From contig BDSI01000122.1 in assembly GCA_003117195.1 (NCBI GenBank), positions 146,030 through 210,029 of the forward strand: 64,000 bases of DNA, given 5' to 3'. A model generated the notes under the pieces. It made no database searches. It had not been told where the DNA came from and saw only the letters and a program-made list of their open reading frames with translations. This stretch comes from Eudorina sp. 2006-703-Eu-15. Its lineage: Eukaryota; Chlorophyta; Chlorophyceae; Chlamydomonadales; Volvocaceae. Numbering within the stretch: position 1 is the first letter of the stretch; every line of letters begins with the position of its first letter. Both the position numbers and the translations under genes were made by a program. Shown piece by piece: positions 42,094 through 57,000 of this stretch.

Positions 42094-45000
42094 TCATGGC
42101 GAGGGCGAGCCCGGGCCAATGCCGGAGGGCATGTACAGCACACGGGCCTCCCTGGCAGGTGAGCCCCCGGCTGACCCACGTGGCGACACGGCCGCGGAGT
42201 TGCTGCCGTCTGCGCCCCCGGCTGAGCCCCAGTGGCTCACCGCATCGAACACGGCATCCGGTTGCGCGCCATGCGCTTCGCCCGCGGTGCCTCCTCGGCG
42301 GCCGGTTCCACCCGCACCACCCGCCCGCCCACCACCAGCGGTCTGGCCGAGTATCACCATGTCCTGCAGCATCCGCAAATAAGGAGTACGGTACCGCGTG
42401 GCAAGCGCCCGCGGCGCCGCGAACGCCCCGCCACCGGCGCCCAGCCCGCCACCTATGGCCTCTCCGCCTACGACAGACAACACAGTATCCGCGGTGTGGG
42501 GATCGGAGGTACCGTCACGATCACGGTCTCTGACAGGCGTCACCGCCCCGCTGCGACCCCCACCAGCGCCCAACGCGTGCCCACGAGCATCAGGTCCGCC
42601 TGTCACGCGACGGGGGTTCGGATTGGCGGCCGGGGCAGCCCTCCCTGGAGAGGCCATTCGCGCCGGCGTGGAGCCGGGAGGGTACCAAGGGCTTACGTTG
42701 ATAGTGGCCTGTGTGGACCGAACGCTGCGGCTTGACGGTGACGGACACGCGCTGTAGACGTGGCCGAGCGCCTGAGGGCTGACGCTGTCGCTGCCGCTGA
42801 GCACCTGCCCGCCGCTGTAGCCGAGGCCGTAGTCAAAGCTGGCATTGACCGTGTCGATGTCCTGGTTGGGCGCGATGTCCCCGGGGCGGTGCACGTCACG
42901 GGCGTACTTGGGCGTGCTCCCGCGCCGGACGTCATCACGACTCCCAAGCGCCCTGTGCGCGGACGTGAACAGCTCGTTCGCAGCCCCCACCCTGGGCAGC
43001 TCCGCCGGATCGGCCCTTGTCTCCAGGTCGTAATACCGCAAGCCTGGCTTGCCGGTGTTGCTGAGGCCCTTGCTGCCAGCAGGAGAGGCCGTCTGGGGGG
43101 ATGCGTGGGCATGCACATCCACGCCAGGGACAGGCTCCACTCCGCCACCGAAGGAGAACTGCGCCGGCGGGTGCGCCGGCGGGTGAGGGTGGAACGCGGG
43201 CTGCTGGCGCGGCTGGTCAGAGAACTCCAGGTCCGAGGCAGCGACATCCCGCACCGGCTGCGGCGATGGCGCTTGCTGGTACGCATGCCGCTTGCCATAC
43301 AAGTCGCCGGCTGTTGCAAAACCAACACGCGTTGGGGATGGAGGGCCCACGAGATCGCGTCCGACAGCGGCAAGGGGATCTCCCGCATAAGCTGCCCGGT
43401 TTGAACCACCCTCCTGCTGCGGGAGCGCCGGCTGTCCCCGGGCAAGCTTGACAGTATTCATGATAGAGGAGATGCGCGCGTGGTGCGCACCCAGACGCTT
43501 GGTCAGCAGCTCCATCTCGGCCAACTCAGCACGGCTCAGGTACGCTGCGCGGTGACAGGTAGCACAGGGGCCGCAAAGGCGGGGTGTGTGTGTGTGTGTA
43601 AGGAAGAGATACCTTATGAACGGCAATACCAGGTGAACTGAGACGATTTTGTCCCTAGCCCTTCACGCCCTTGGTACCGGCCTTGGCACCAACAGCTACC
43701 GCAGCTACCTCCGGTCAATGTTCCCGCCTATTGTCACCAAGCAGACCGCTTGCGAGGCGCGCCTTACCTCCGCCTTCGCGTTTGTCCTGCAGTTCGCGTA
43801 CACGGCTGCTGTCCGCCACGACCTCCCACCGCAGCTGCGTTGCCTCTTCCGTGAGGCGCTTTTGCAGTTGCGTGATGGGGCTCATCGGCGGCGACCGAAG
43901 CGGCGCCCCGTCCTCAGTCAGGCGATCCCGCGGAGCACCCACTTGCGGTCCAGTGGGCATGGGCCGGGGCTCTGCGGAACCCGCCCGCACGCGGCCCGGC
44001 GCCCCCGTCCTCACGTCTGCGGAACGGCTCAGCGCGCTGTTGGCGCCTGACGTGGCTGTCGCTGTGGTGGATGCCGGCTGACGGCTGGTAGCCGGCTGTT
44101 TGCGCAGGATCAGCAGCTGCTGCTGGGCGTTGACTGGGTCGTCCAGAATGCTGGACGTGCCTCCGGCTGGGCGGGCCGTGGCTGGCACCCTGCTGGCGGA
44201 CCCATGTCGCCTTTCTGCCGAGCGTCCGCGGGAAGTGCTGACCGAGCGCCTTGAGCTCGCCGCCGAGAAGTTCATCGCTGCAACCTGCGCGGCGACACCC
44301 GTAGCACACAAGCGTTTAAGCCCATCCCTAACGGACCGGACGGGTCCCGGAGGGAACGCCTGGCCGCCAGGTGGCCTCACCTCTTGCCGCAGTTGCGCCG
44401 TGTCCTCTTCGGCAGCCCGCAGCTGCTCCGTCTGACGTCGCAGCTGCTCAACCAACTGGTCGAGCTGCTGCTGCAAACGCGCGTTCTCCTCCGAGCTCGT
44501 GTCCGCTGCGTTGCGGAGCTCCTGCATCTCCGCCTGCGAAAGGTGGAAGACGCGCCGCCAGCGCCAGTTAACAAGCAGAGGGAAAATGCCTTGGACCCCC
44601 GAGCAGCCGCACAAGAAAGCCATCACGACGAGCTAGAAACATGAACGTGCGGTTCTAATCATAATGGCGTTACTGAGACAAACAAACAACAAACAGTAGC
44701 TATTTTACAGATATTCAAGGACGCCCTGTGAGAGCCCGGTCGCCAGCCCACAGGATTTTGAGGAGCCATAGCGCGTCACCTTTGGGCCAGCTCACGTACC
44801 TCAGCATCGTACGCATACGCCTCGTAGCGGCTCAGAGCGGTCCTGGCATTTGCAAGCTCACTCTGAAGCGCAGCAACTTCAATTGCGAGCGCCTCCACAC
44901 GCGGCTCCAACATCGATCTGCACACAAGCGCCCGTAACAATGTCATGTCAAGGCATGGCGAGCGGAACCTGGGCGTCAGCCATCCGATCGGGCCAACCGC

Positions 45001-48000
45001 CATAAGCCACCGCCAACCCGTACTTACGTTCGTTCCCGCTCCGCGCGCAGCTTGTCACCCATGGCAACAATCTCTCCCTCAGCGTTGCGGTTAGAATCTT
45101 CAGCGTGCTGTTGTCGGCTTTCAAGGCGCAAAATCACGTCTTGCGCCGCTGCAAGGCCCGCCTGCAGGGAGCAATGTACCAAGTCAACATGTACGGCACT
45201 CCGTGCCTGAGCCGCATAGCCATTCACACCTTGTAATGACCAAAGGTAACACAAGCGGAGGACCAACAGGCGCACTGAATCGTGGCTTCCCCGATACGCA
45301 ACGTCTCATAGGATTCGCAACCATACCCATTCGCACCTCAAGGCTCGCAATGCGGCTGGCAGCTTCCGCTTCCTGTTTCCCCATGTCTTGCTTCACCTCC
45401 TCCAAGGCACGCTGGGCGTCGGCCTCGGCCACACGCGCCGTCGCCGCCTGGGCATCCAGGTACGCCATGCGCTGGTGTGAGGATGCCGCAGCTTGCTTAG
45501 CAGCCTGCACCAAATACACCGGCCGCGGAGGACGCGCGCCACCGTTAATCAAGAGGGGCTGGCTAGTCGGCTTTCATTGCAGCACGCGGGAGTTCTGGAG
45601 ACTGACCTTCAACTCTTCCTCTTGTTGGAGAGCGGCATCCTGTGCGTGCCGCAGCGCACGCTGAGCTTCCAAGAGCTGTTCCTGCAAGCATTAAATATCA
45701 AAGTATTAGCCGAGTGCATTAGCTGGGAACACCACCCTTGAGCTCTTGCCTTCAGGCCGGCGATTTCCGCTTCCGCGACTGCATGGGAGGCCTGCTGAGC
45801 CGCGCGCGCCGCATGCAGCTCGTCTTGGGCTTCCTTCAAGCTTTGGCGGGCAGCCGTTTGCGCAGCAGTTGCGGCCTGAAGGAGGTCTTGTAGTTCCTGC
45901 TCGGTGGGGATCACCACAACCGCAACCCGTGAACAGACGGCCAAGGAACCCAACTAAGAAGGGCCCGTCATGCGCCGCCCGGCGGACGCTCTTTATGCAG
46001 TGGCCGGTCGTGAAGTCCGCTGCGATGCAGTCCGCTACCGAAGGTGCCGTCAATACCACACCTTCAAAGCGAATCACACACGATGGCAATGACCTGTGCC
46101 GATGCGCGCGGATGCTCTACCACCAATGTATCTGACCGTCTCACTGCCGGCATCCGGGTCAGTTTAATACGCCGAATAGAAACTCTTGCCAGCAAACACC
46201 CAAGGGAAAGCAGAAACGCCTGACACAGGGCATGGTGTGAGCGACCCATCCCATTCGAGCACGGGTAGTCCCACCTTGGCTTTCATCTCGCCCCGTGACC
46301 GCTCCGACTCCAGAGCTCCACGTGTTGCCTCGAGGGCCTCCTCCAGGCCAGTGACGATGCCCTTGGCGTCCACGTCGCGGTCCAGCAGCTGCCGTTCCGC
46401 GTGTCGCAACCCAGCCCTGGCCTCGGCGAGCTCAACTTGAAGCCGATGCACTTGCTCAGACGCCTCAGCAGCTTGCTCCCGTGCTTGCGTCCATTTCGCC
46501 TGTGGCAAGACATGAAAACAAGCACGTTAACTACTACAGCTTGAAGGGAAGAGCTGACGGCTGACGGCGATACTACCATTCAGACCTTCTGTCCCTTTGG
46601 TGCAGATGCTGTGCAGGCGCAAAGCCCGCCCGCCCTACATTCCCCAAGGGGATCACTCACCTGCATGTCGCTCACACGTGACTCCGCCTGCGACTGCTGG
46701 GTCGCGAGCTCCTTGGTGGCCACCGCCAGGTCTTTCCGGAGCATGGCCAGCTCCTCATGTACAGCGCTGACCTGCTGCTGTACGCCGGAGTTGCTCGACA
46801 CGGCCGCTGTCAGCTCCGCCTTCACGGCTGCGAGCTGCGCTTCTGCAGCCGTCCGGCCTTGCCGCTCAGACGCCAGCTGAAGCTCCGCGTTCGCCAATTG
46901 CTCGCGCAGCTGCGCAGCGGTATCGAGGTGTGCCTGCAATTGTGCCGCACGCGCCTCGAGGGACCGAACCTGCTCCATCAGGTCTTCTTTCGCCTGGGCG
47001 GTCTGCGTGTGCTGATGCGTAACCGTGTCGCGCTCAGAGCGCATAGAAGCAAGCTCGGTCCTGAGCGCCGAAGCCTGACCCGTCAGCGTGTCCCTTTCAG
47101 CCATGACCGCTGCCAGTTCCGCGCGGACGGTGGCCGCCTGCGTGCGCGCCGAATGCATCTCCGCGCGCTCGGCCAACAGGCGCGCCTCGGCACCAGCGAC
47201 GTGCTCTTGCAGCGAAGTGACTTGCTGCTGCAAGTGCTCCGCGTGCTGCTGGAGCCCGCTGACCTGGGCCTCCAGTGTTGCACGGACGCCCGCGATCTCC
47301 GCGTTCTCGTTCCTGAGCCGGAGGGCTTGCTGCGCGGCCGTGTCGCGCGCGGCCGCTGCAGCCGACAGCTCCGCGCGGACTGCGTCCAGGTGCGCTTCCA
47401 GCTGGGCGATGGCGTTCCGCGTGTCAGTTTTCTCAGCGGCATGGCGCGCCTCGGCGATGGCCACCTGCTGGCGCAGGTCCTCCGCCTGCAGCCCCAGGAC
47501 CTGAGCGTGCTCCTCCAACGGGGCCAGGTGGCTCTCAAGAATGGCCTGATCACCTCTCATGTTTGACAGCTGACGCACACCAGCTGCATGCTCAGCCTGC
47601 GTCGCGCTCAAGGTGGGAAGCACCACCGCAAGCCGGGCCTCCAACGCGTCCCGCTGGGCTGCCACCGCAACGAGCTCGGCGTGCGCGGCGGCCAGGTCGG
47701 TCCGCAGCTTGCCCTGCAGCTCCTCAGCCTTGGTCCTGGCGGTCTCCGCCTCCAACCGCTCTGCTGTCACGCGAGCCTCAACCTCAGCGACCTGCTGTCT
47801 GGCAGCCTCCAGCTGGCCCTTCAATCCATTCGAGTGCCCCTCCAGCGAGCTCAGCTGCTCCTCCAGGGAAGCACACCTGCCAGTAACATCGGCAAGCTCC
47901 GCACGTACAGCAGCGACCTGCTGCAGGGCTGAGGTGCGCTCCGCGGCTGTGGCCTCTAGCTCCGAGCGTGCAGAGGCCAGATGCAGCTCAAGCCGAGCGC

Positions 48001-51000
48001 GGATCACCTGCGCCTCGGCGCGCTCCGCAGCCAGGTGCGTCTCTGCGGCATTCAGGCGGCGCTGCAGGTCTTCGGCGTGGCGCGTCAGGTCATCCGCGCG
48101 GCATTCCAGCACACGCAAGTGCTCAGCAACACGGGCAGCTTCACTGGCCCGGGACGCATCCAGACTGCGTTGCTGCGCCTCCACCGTGCGCTGCTGCTCA
48201 CGCATAACGGCCGCGGTCGCCGCAGCTGCGGCCGCAGAACTGCTCCGCTCATCTTCAATCGCGGCCAGCACGTCGCGCACCGCGTTCAGTTGTTGCATGG
48301 CGGCGTCACGCTGTGCGCGCGCCTCAGACAGCTGGCCCAGCGCCGCCAGTACCTCGGAACGCGCCCCGGCCAGATCGTTTGACCAGGCTTCCTTGTCAGC
48401 ACGGACCCTGTCCAAAAGCAGCTCCGTGGCTCGCCTGGACTCGACGGCCTCATGCGCTGATGCAGACATCTGGGCCTGGAGCTCGGTAAGCTCCCCAGCG
48501 ACAGCATCACGCTCGTCTCGGGCCGCCTGCGCCCGGCCTTCGGCATCCGCCAGCTGCTTAGCCACATTGATGGCCTCTTGCTTCAACCCCTCAACTTCGC
48601 CCCGCAGTTCCTCCACCTGCCGTGTGGCCGAGTCTCGCTGTCTGCGAGCGTCCGACAGCATGTCAATAGCCGTCTGCAGCTCAGACCGAACGCCAGACAA
48701 CTGATCCAAGGTGGTCTCCAGCAGCTTCACGGTCGCCTCATGCTCTGCATGCTTGGCTTCAGCAGCCTGACCCGTTGAGGCCAGTGACTGCCTGGCAGCA
48801 GTAAGTTGGGTTTGCAAATCGGCCAGCTCTGCCGACGCGGCGTCCCGCTCCGAAAGGGCTGCACCAACCTGCTCACGCGCATGCGCCAACTCGTTTGCTG
48901 CCGTCAGCAACTCCGCCTGTCTCGTTGATTGCGTCTCCATTAGCTGCGACTTGGCCGAGCCCAGCTCTGATTCGACCGCTGTCAGCTGTTCCCTCGCATC
49001 ACTGAGCTCCCTGGTGGCGGCCAGCAGCTGCGCTTGCACGGCGCTAAACCTCGTCTCCTCCTCCGCCAGCCGATCTTGCGCGGTGGCAAGATCGGCGGCT
49101 GCTCGTGCGAGCGCCGCCTCGTGCTCCAGCTGGACGGTCGCCAGCTGCGCCTCCAGGTCTGCAATTTGCCGCGACAGCGACTCGCGCTCCAACATGGTGG
49201 TCTCCAGTTCCTGCCGCAGTCGGTCCACGTGCTGCTGGTACTCACCACTCTTGAGGTTGGCGTCCTCACGCGCTTCGTCCAGCTGCCTGATCGCGTCATC
49301 ACGTTCGTCGCGCGCTGTGCCAAGGTCATCATGCACAGCGGCCAGCTCAGCCCGCAGCTCATCCGCCTGTGCTTCCGAACTGTGCACGCCACGCTGTAAG
49401 ACGTCAAGCTGCTCCGCCACCCGCGCTAAATCCACTTCCACCGAAGCAAGTCGCGCACGGTGCGCTTCGGTCTCTGCGTTAGCCGCAACCAGCGCCATGC
49501 GCACAGAGGCGAGCTCCTCACGTGCAACCTCTGCCGCCAGAAGGGCCTCATCACGAGCCTGCTCGGCATCCGCGCATTGCTGCCGGGAGATGGCCTTGTA
49601 CTCGTCCAGCTGAGCGGAAACAGTGTTGGCGTTGTCCCTTGCGCCTTCAACATCCATCTGCAGGCATAACAACACATGGCGCGCTGGTAACCTGGTGTGT
49701 TGGCCGGTATGGCTGCATGGCCCCCCCGCGGGTGATGGAGGATGGGTGCGCAGTCCTTGGTAGGGGTTGATGAAATGAGGCGCCTACGAGCTATCTGGGC
49801 CCGTTGGAACACCCGGTCGGGATACGGGTCCACCTTTTAACGGTTACATAGTGTTTTAACACATCAAGCAACACATCATGTCGGGCGTTTTCAACGTTAT
49901 TGACAAGACCACGTTCAGTTGCATAACGGAGTTAAAGAGTCCTACCGTGCGAAGCCACAAATAAAACTTGTGCGTTTTTATTTTTGTCAGACTCCGGGAC
50001 CAGACCCACCATTCATGCGCAGCGCTTGGTGGCATGAGACCAAACTAACCTGAAGTATCACAATGCGTTGCTGCAAGGCCTCCAGCTCCCTCGCAATGGC
50101 CTGTCGCTCCATGTCCTGCTCCGCCAGAGTGGCGTCCTTCTCACGAATCATCTCCTCCAGCTGCCGAATCCGGTCAGCGTTGGCCAGTAACTGCGTGCCA
50201 GACTCGGCCAGCAGACCCTCCAGCCGCGCCACAAGCGTTTGAGCCTCGCCCAGGCCGCTGGCAAGCTCAGCAGCACGACCTGAGTGGACCGAGACCTCCT
50301 GCTCAGCGGCTGCTAGCCGCTGCGTCAGAGACGCTCTCATACCCACGACAGACGCCACGATGTCGGTGTCGGATGCTGAGGATTCCGCGTGCTCGAATGG
50401 CGCAGCACGTGAAGTTGTCGACACTTCCCTGCGGTACGTCAGCGGAGCAACAGCGGCACGGCGGTCAGGATAAACCGCAAATGGAGCCACCCACGTGCAG
50501 AAGAGAACACCAGTTATTTTGCTAGGGTCAACGAGCGCACTCTACCTACCTTGGGTCGGATGATAGGGAGAAGTCAGCCACATGAGCATGAACGGCACTC
50601 ATCTGCTCACGCAGCGAGCCGATCTGGCCCAGTGCAGTCGTGAGTTCGGCTTCCTTTAAACCCAACTGCTCTTGAACATCCGAAATCTGCCGGTCGTAGG
50701 AAGCACGCTGCTCAACTTCTCGTTGGTGGCCCGCCTCGCTTTGTTGTTGAAGCTCCGCCCTCGCCGCCTCCAGATCTGTGAGTGCAGCTGCATGAGTGCG
50801 ACGGGCCTCCTCCAGCTCCCCTTGCACAACATGCAGATCAGCCCGCGCTGCTTGAAGCTCCTCCTTCGCTGCTGCAAGCTCAGCTGCTGTATCATTGCAC
50901 CGCTGCTCCAGCGCTGTCGTCAAAGACTCCGAAGCTGCGACAGAAGCCGCGTAAACCTGCTGAGCCTCCTCCAGCGCATTCTTGAGCGCGGAACTGTCCG

Positions 51001-54000
51001 CCCGCGTTTTCTCCAGGTCCCGCAGTGCTGCGTCACGCTGCTCCTCCCGCTCTGCTAGCTTCTGCTCCACTTGGTCGACGCACGCCTCCAACTCAGAGAT
51101 CCTTTCATGCGCGGCAGCCAGCTCCTCCGTCGCTGTCGCGTATTTGGATTCCGCGGCCTGGCACTGCTGCTGGAGGTCCGACTGGGCAGCCTCCAGATCC
51201 TTCACCTCAGCTTCATGAGCGCGACGGGCTTCGTCGAGCTCGGCTTGGACAGTGCTGCAGGTCGTCTGAGCCTCTTCCAGGCGCGTCTGAGCCTCTTCAC
51301 AGCGCCGCTCAAGCTCTGCCAACTTCTTGTCAAGCTGGGCTCCATGGTGCTCAAGCGCAGTAATCCTTTCACGTGCAGCAGCGACCTCCTGATCCGCCAC
51401 CGCGCGACTGGCTCTGGTAACCTCGTACTGCTCGTTCAGTGCTGAGTGTGCCGCTTTCTGATCAGCCAGCTCAGCAGCATGTGCACGCCGGACTTGGTCA
51501 AGCTCCGCTTGAAGCGCACTGAGGTCCGCTTGTAAGCCTTGAAGCTGCTCGTCCGCTGCCAAGTAACGCTGCTCCGCACCTTGGCACTGCTGCTGCAGCG
51601 TCGCCCTCGCTTCCTCCAGTTCCTTGACCTCGACCGCGTGCGCACGGTGGGCTTCCTCCAGCTCTGCCTGAACGGAGCTGCGACTGGCTTCCGCTGAGCC
51701 AAGATCCTTCATCACCGTGCTGTGGCGCTCCTCGAGTTCTGCAAGCTTTGCATCTGCTTGGGATGCACGCTCCTCGAGCAAAACTACCTGCGCATCCGCA
51801 ATTGCCAGCTTTTCCTTGGCCTCCGCAAGATCCGCTTCCGCAAGTTCGCGTTGCTGCTGCTGCAGCGACCTTGCAAGTTGCAGGCCCTCAGCTTGCGTGC
51901 GGCGAGCCTCCTCCAAGTCAGACCGCAGGGTGCTGCATTCCGCCTCCACCGACTTGAGGCGCTCCGTGGCTGCATCATAGCGCTCCTGGAGGAGCGCAAG
52001 TTCAGCCTCTGCTACAGACGCACGTTGCTCAGTCTTCGTGATCTGCTCATCCGCTGCTTCCAGCTTCGCCTTGACACGGGCGAGATCCGCATGAGCGTCT
52101 TTGCACTGTTGGAGCAGATGCGATTTACTGCGCTCTAGCTCAGAGACCTTAGCATGTTCCGCCTCCAGGTTTGCTTCATGCACTGAATGCGCGCGGTACA
52201 GGTCAGCCTGCAGGGCCCTATGGCTCTCCCGTGCCTCCGCCAAGTCCTTCAAGGCTGTGTCGTGATGCACCGCCAAGTCTGAGAGTGTCTGGTCCAATAG
52301 TGAAGCGCGCCCCTCCAGCACAGGGACAGTCTCGTCTGCGACCGCCAACCGTTCCTTTGCCTCAGCGAGACGGGCTTCGAGGTCTAAGCACTGCTGCTGC
52401 AGGGCTGCATGTGCCGCATTGACAGCCCCCACCTCGGCTGCATGAGCACGACGGGTCTCCTCAAGCTCAGAGCAGAGAGTGCTAACCTCCACACGCGCTG
52501 CATCCAGACCCTTCAGGGCTGCTGCATGGCGCTCTTGCAGCACGGCGAGCTGCTGGTCCGTTTCGACCGCACACGCCTCCAGTACAGCAATCTCTTGCTG
52601 CGCTGCAGCTAACTGCTCCTGCGCGGCTGTATTGGTGGCCTCAGCCGCCTCGCACTGCTGTTGCAGCGCGGATTCGACTGCCTCCCACGCCTCGACGTCC
52701 GCAGCGTGAGAACGGCGGGCCTCCTCGAGCTCCTCCTGCAGCGCAATCCTGTCCGCCTGCGCGGTCTGGAGCTGTTGCTCCACCGCTGAGCAACGGTTCT
52801 CCGCCGCTTCGCACTGCTGCTGCAGCATTGACCTCGCCGACCTCATATCCGCAAGTGTCTCCTCGTACGCTTCATGGGCCGCCTCCAGCTCTGCCTGCAG
52901 AGCGCTGCAATCCGTTCGTGCGTCCTGCAAGTCTTTGACCGCTGATTCGCAGCGCTCGGTCACCTCCGCAAGTTTCTGATCCGCTCGATCCGCGCGCGCC
53001 CCAAGCAAGGTACTCTCCTCCCGTGCGGCAGTTAGCTGCTTGTCTGCCTCAGCATTTTTGGCTTCCGCATTTGCCAGCTGTTGTTGGAGAATCGACATCG
53101 CCTCCTCCAGCTTGGGAATATCGACCGCCGAGGAACTGCTTCTGCTGGTGTTTAGGTCTGCAAGTACGACAGTGTGAGTGAGACGGGCCGCCTCCAGCTC
53201 CGCTTGCACGCCATGCAGATCACTCCGCAGAGATTGGAGCTGCTTTTCCGCTTCTGCGTGCTTGGCCTCCGCATCCTTTTGCTGCTGCTGCAGCTCCATC
53301 TTTGCAGCCTCCAGGCCTGCACATACGGCAGTCTGAGACTGACGGGCCTCCTCCAGCTCAGCCTGCAGCGCGGCATGACGCTCCTCCCGCTCGGACACTT
53401 CACGCATCGCTGCAGCCAAGCGCCGGTTGGCTTCTTGCAAGTTGGCTTCGAGTTGCTCGCGTGCGATGGACACGTCTGCCAGATAAGCCTGGACGGCTTT
53501 CGCGATATCCGGAACAGCCATTGAGCCCGTTGCATTTTGCTGGTCCTCACCGCCAGCGGCCTCGCCCGGCATAGCAGACGTGGTGGCAACGTCCGTTGCC
53601 GAGCGTTCAGGCTGCAGCAGCTGAAGGCCACGCTGCTCATGAAGCTCCTCCACCGGCAGCGACGCCTGCTGCTGAGCTGAACTGCGCCTATCATCGGTTT
53701 GCACGTCCAACGACCTGTGGCTCGCAGCAGCCGCCAGCAGATCCAGCGACCTGCGGCTGGCCGCAGCCGCCACAGCGACGTCAATGGACCCATCATGCGC
53801 GCCGGCCGCTGACCTGGACATTTGCTTTCCCCCAGATGACACCGGGCTCGAGGATGAGGACCGCAGGGCACCGAACTTGCTCGGCGGTGAAATCGGTACG
53901 TCGCCAACACTTTGCACGGCAGCTACGGCTGACCGTGCGGCGCCGGAAAGCACAGCCGAGGTGAAGTCGAGCGGGCCGCTCCACAGCGCTGAAGTCACGT

Positions 54001-57000
54001 CAGGCTCTGCGCCTGACTGGTGCTGCAAGCTATGCACGGCGGGCTCACTCCCTTGCAAAACTGTTCGAGGGCTCGCTCCATCTGCTTCAGTACCGCCTTG
54101 CTGCTGCTCCCTATCAGCCGCTTCTACATGGGGCGATGCCCAGTTGGCGCGTGCGACCAGAGACTCAGAAATCTGCCGAGGGTCAGCAATCCGGCCGCCC
54201 GATCCTGCTTCTGAATGCCCTGCGCCCAACAGACCAGGGTTGCTTGCGCGAGCATCACTGGGTCCGCTGGCACTGCACACTGCCTGCATGCTGCCAGCAT
54301 CCATACCGATCAAGCTAGCTATGGCTTGGAGCTGCGACCATAAGCTGTCGTTGAGCGATGTGGCGGACGCAGCGGCTGCATCCAACGCCGCCAGGCGCTC
54401 CTGCTCCCCAGCGCGCGAAGAGTCCACTACGCGCAGGGCGTGCTTCAGCTCGTCGATTTCAGCCTGCATTCAATTACCAGAGTCGCGATGCACACATTGG
54501 CCACGTTTTCCTCAAATGAATTGTCTGGCCGGCGCCATGAAAATTGCAGGGACTACGATGCAAGCTAGCATGCGCCAATCAGCGCACTGGTGCATACGAA
54601 ACAATAGCACGTGCCTCCCTTCCCCGCGCTAGCAAAACCATACCATACTGTACCAAACCCTTGTACCTGAAGAGCAAGGGTTTGTGCTGATGCTTCACGC
54701 GCTTGTGTGTTGAGCCGTTCCAGGTCGATACCGTTGGAGGCTTGGAGGCGAGCTACTTCCGCGTGTGCTTCCTGGCACGCCGTAGCCAGCTCTTCCACGC
54801 GACCGAGTGCAATGTCCCTGTCCGCCGTCATTGACTGCAATTCCGACTCCGCCTGCATGGCCTGTTCTGACCAAAGCCGTACACGTTCTTGGGCTAGCGC
54901 CACATCCTGTTCTTGGGACAACGCCATATCAAAGGCCAGCTTGTCGAACGGGTCTACTTGGGTCCCGTCCGCGCTGGGACCCTCATCACCATGCAGCACG
55001 TGACGGACACGAAGCTGCGCCATAAGCCCGGACACTCGACGCTCCAAATTTTCAAATGGAGTCCAAGACTTGTCTTGCGCCACTTCCGCCGAGAGCAGAT
55101 TATGGTCCCGCGGGGACAGTTCTAGCGGCGATGACATCCCGTCAGCTGTGGCGACGCCCGGGTGCTCGTCACTTTCCGGTGCCGGTAACATGTCCTGCGC
55201 CGAGCACCTTGGCGCTATTTCGAACCCGCCTGCTTGCCCATCAGGCTCCATCGCTACTGGCTCCTCCATGCTGCAACCGTCTTGCTTTGCGGGGTCCGTT
55301 GACCCGCGCCTGGCAGTGGCGCCCTCGTCGGGCACGGTTTCCTCACGCGCGCGAGCCTCAGCGTTGGCCGTATACTGCTCCAACTGCTCGCGTGCCCTCC
55401 GCTCAGCCTCAAGCCCAGCCTCAAGTGCAGCCGCCAAAGCTCGCGCTTCAGCCAGGCGCCGCGTGCTGGCCTCCAATTCCACAGCCATGGAACTTAATTC
55501 GTGGGTGCTAGCGTCAAGGCGCTGCGTCGTGACCTGCATGAACATGCCCAACCACACTTTGGTACGTTTTGCGGCAAGACCCGCGCGGTGAATACTGCAA
55601 GATGAACATACTGACGTGAAGAGCAGCATCTGCCTTCATGCATTTTTGTTCTCACACTCCACCTTAGTAGGGGCGGGTACATGGTCCGAGAACCACCTTG
55701 CCCAACGCCGCCAACGTATCAACTGTAACCTTACCTGTAGCTCCCGCTCCAGTTCATTCACTCGTGCTCGCAGCTCGTCAGCACCCGGCTGATCACCTCC
55801 TGGCTCTCTCTCAAGCCCCCCCGAGCCTGCCGGCTTGCGCTCGGGAGAACCCGCGATCTGGCGGCCTGTGGCTTGCAGCGCTGTGATCAAGCCCTTTGCC
55901 TCAATAGCATCCTGCTCCAGCTGCTGGCGTGCACTCCGTTCGGCTTCAAGCTCAGCATGCAGTTCACCGACCTTCGCCTGTGCTTCAGCTAAACGCTGCA
56001 GGCTTGCCTCCAGTTCCACCGCCATGGCACTAAGCTCACGTGTGCTGGCGTCCAGGCGCTGCGTTGCAAACTGCAGATCCGGAATCAAACAGAGGAACGC
56101 GGCAGTCAACCGAGTAGCTGACACGGAAGATTGGACAGCGTAACAAACGCAGACGTGCCGGCAGCGAGCACTTTGTCATTAGACAAGATCGAGCAGTTGT
56201 CGGTGTACTAACTACTGCCGCCGCTGTGAGAACAGCAACCGACCCGTTGTGCACTAATATCACGAGTGCACCGCACCAACATCCCGCGAAGCCAAAGGTT
56301 CGAGAGGCACAATTACTCCAAAAACGTAATTCTGCTGCGGACGCAAGCTATACCTGCAATTCAGCCTCCAGAGAATTTACTCGCTCGTCCTGCAGACCGC
56401 TGCGTTGCAGGTAAGCTAGCTGCTCCGCCGGCTGCTCCTGCGGAGGTGGCCCGTCCGCCTGGTCCTGGAGAGCAGCTTCCTGCTGCACCGCTGCTTGCCG
56501 TTGGGCCGCCTGAAGCGCTGAAATTACGTCGTGAGCATTCTGAAGCTGAACTCGCATGCACTCCAGCTCAGCGCTAGTGTCCGAGAGTTTCTTTCGGTAG
56601 TCCGCCACCTCCGCCGAAACCGTGCGTGTTACCAGCGACTGGGCTTGCTCCATGTCGTCAATGCGATCCTTCGATCATGCACAACGTAACCAATGTCAGT
56701 TCTAAGAACCCAGACACGTTGTTCCGCGGTTGCGCGGATGCGATGTCTACTTTGTTGAGGAGGCGCACGGCTGCCGATGCGCCTGCAGCTACCTTCGCAC
56801 TAAACATGTGCACCCTTGTCCCTAGTTATCCTGCCATGTCTGTGCCTGGGCATGCAATTCTGGTGAAAGTGGGGGATCGCCAACACGTATTGCAAGTTCC
56901 GAACGATTGCACCTTAGCAGTAACACGCATTCAACCTATGATGCTGAAAGATGGCGCCAGCCACACACACTGGTTTGGGTCGGGCGGGTTCCTCGCTAAA

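Noticed and set aside
46611..48704. Long plus-strand frames opposite the giant coiled-coil exon
   Set aside because: Ser/Arg/Ala-rich antisense of heptad codons; the minus strand has 999 uninterrupted codons with clean splice sites.
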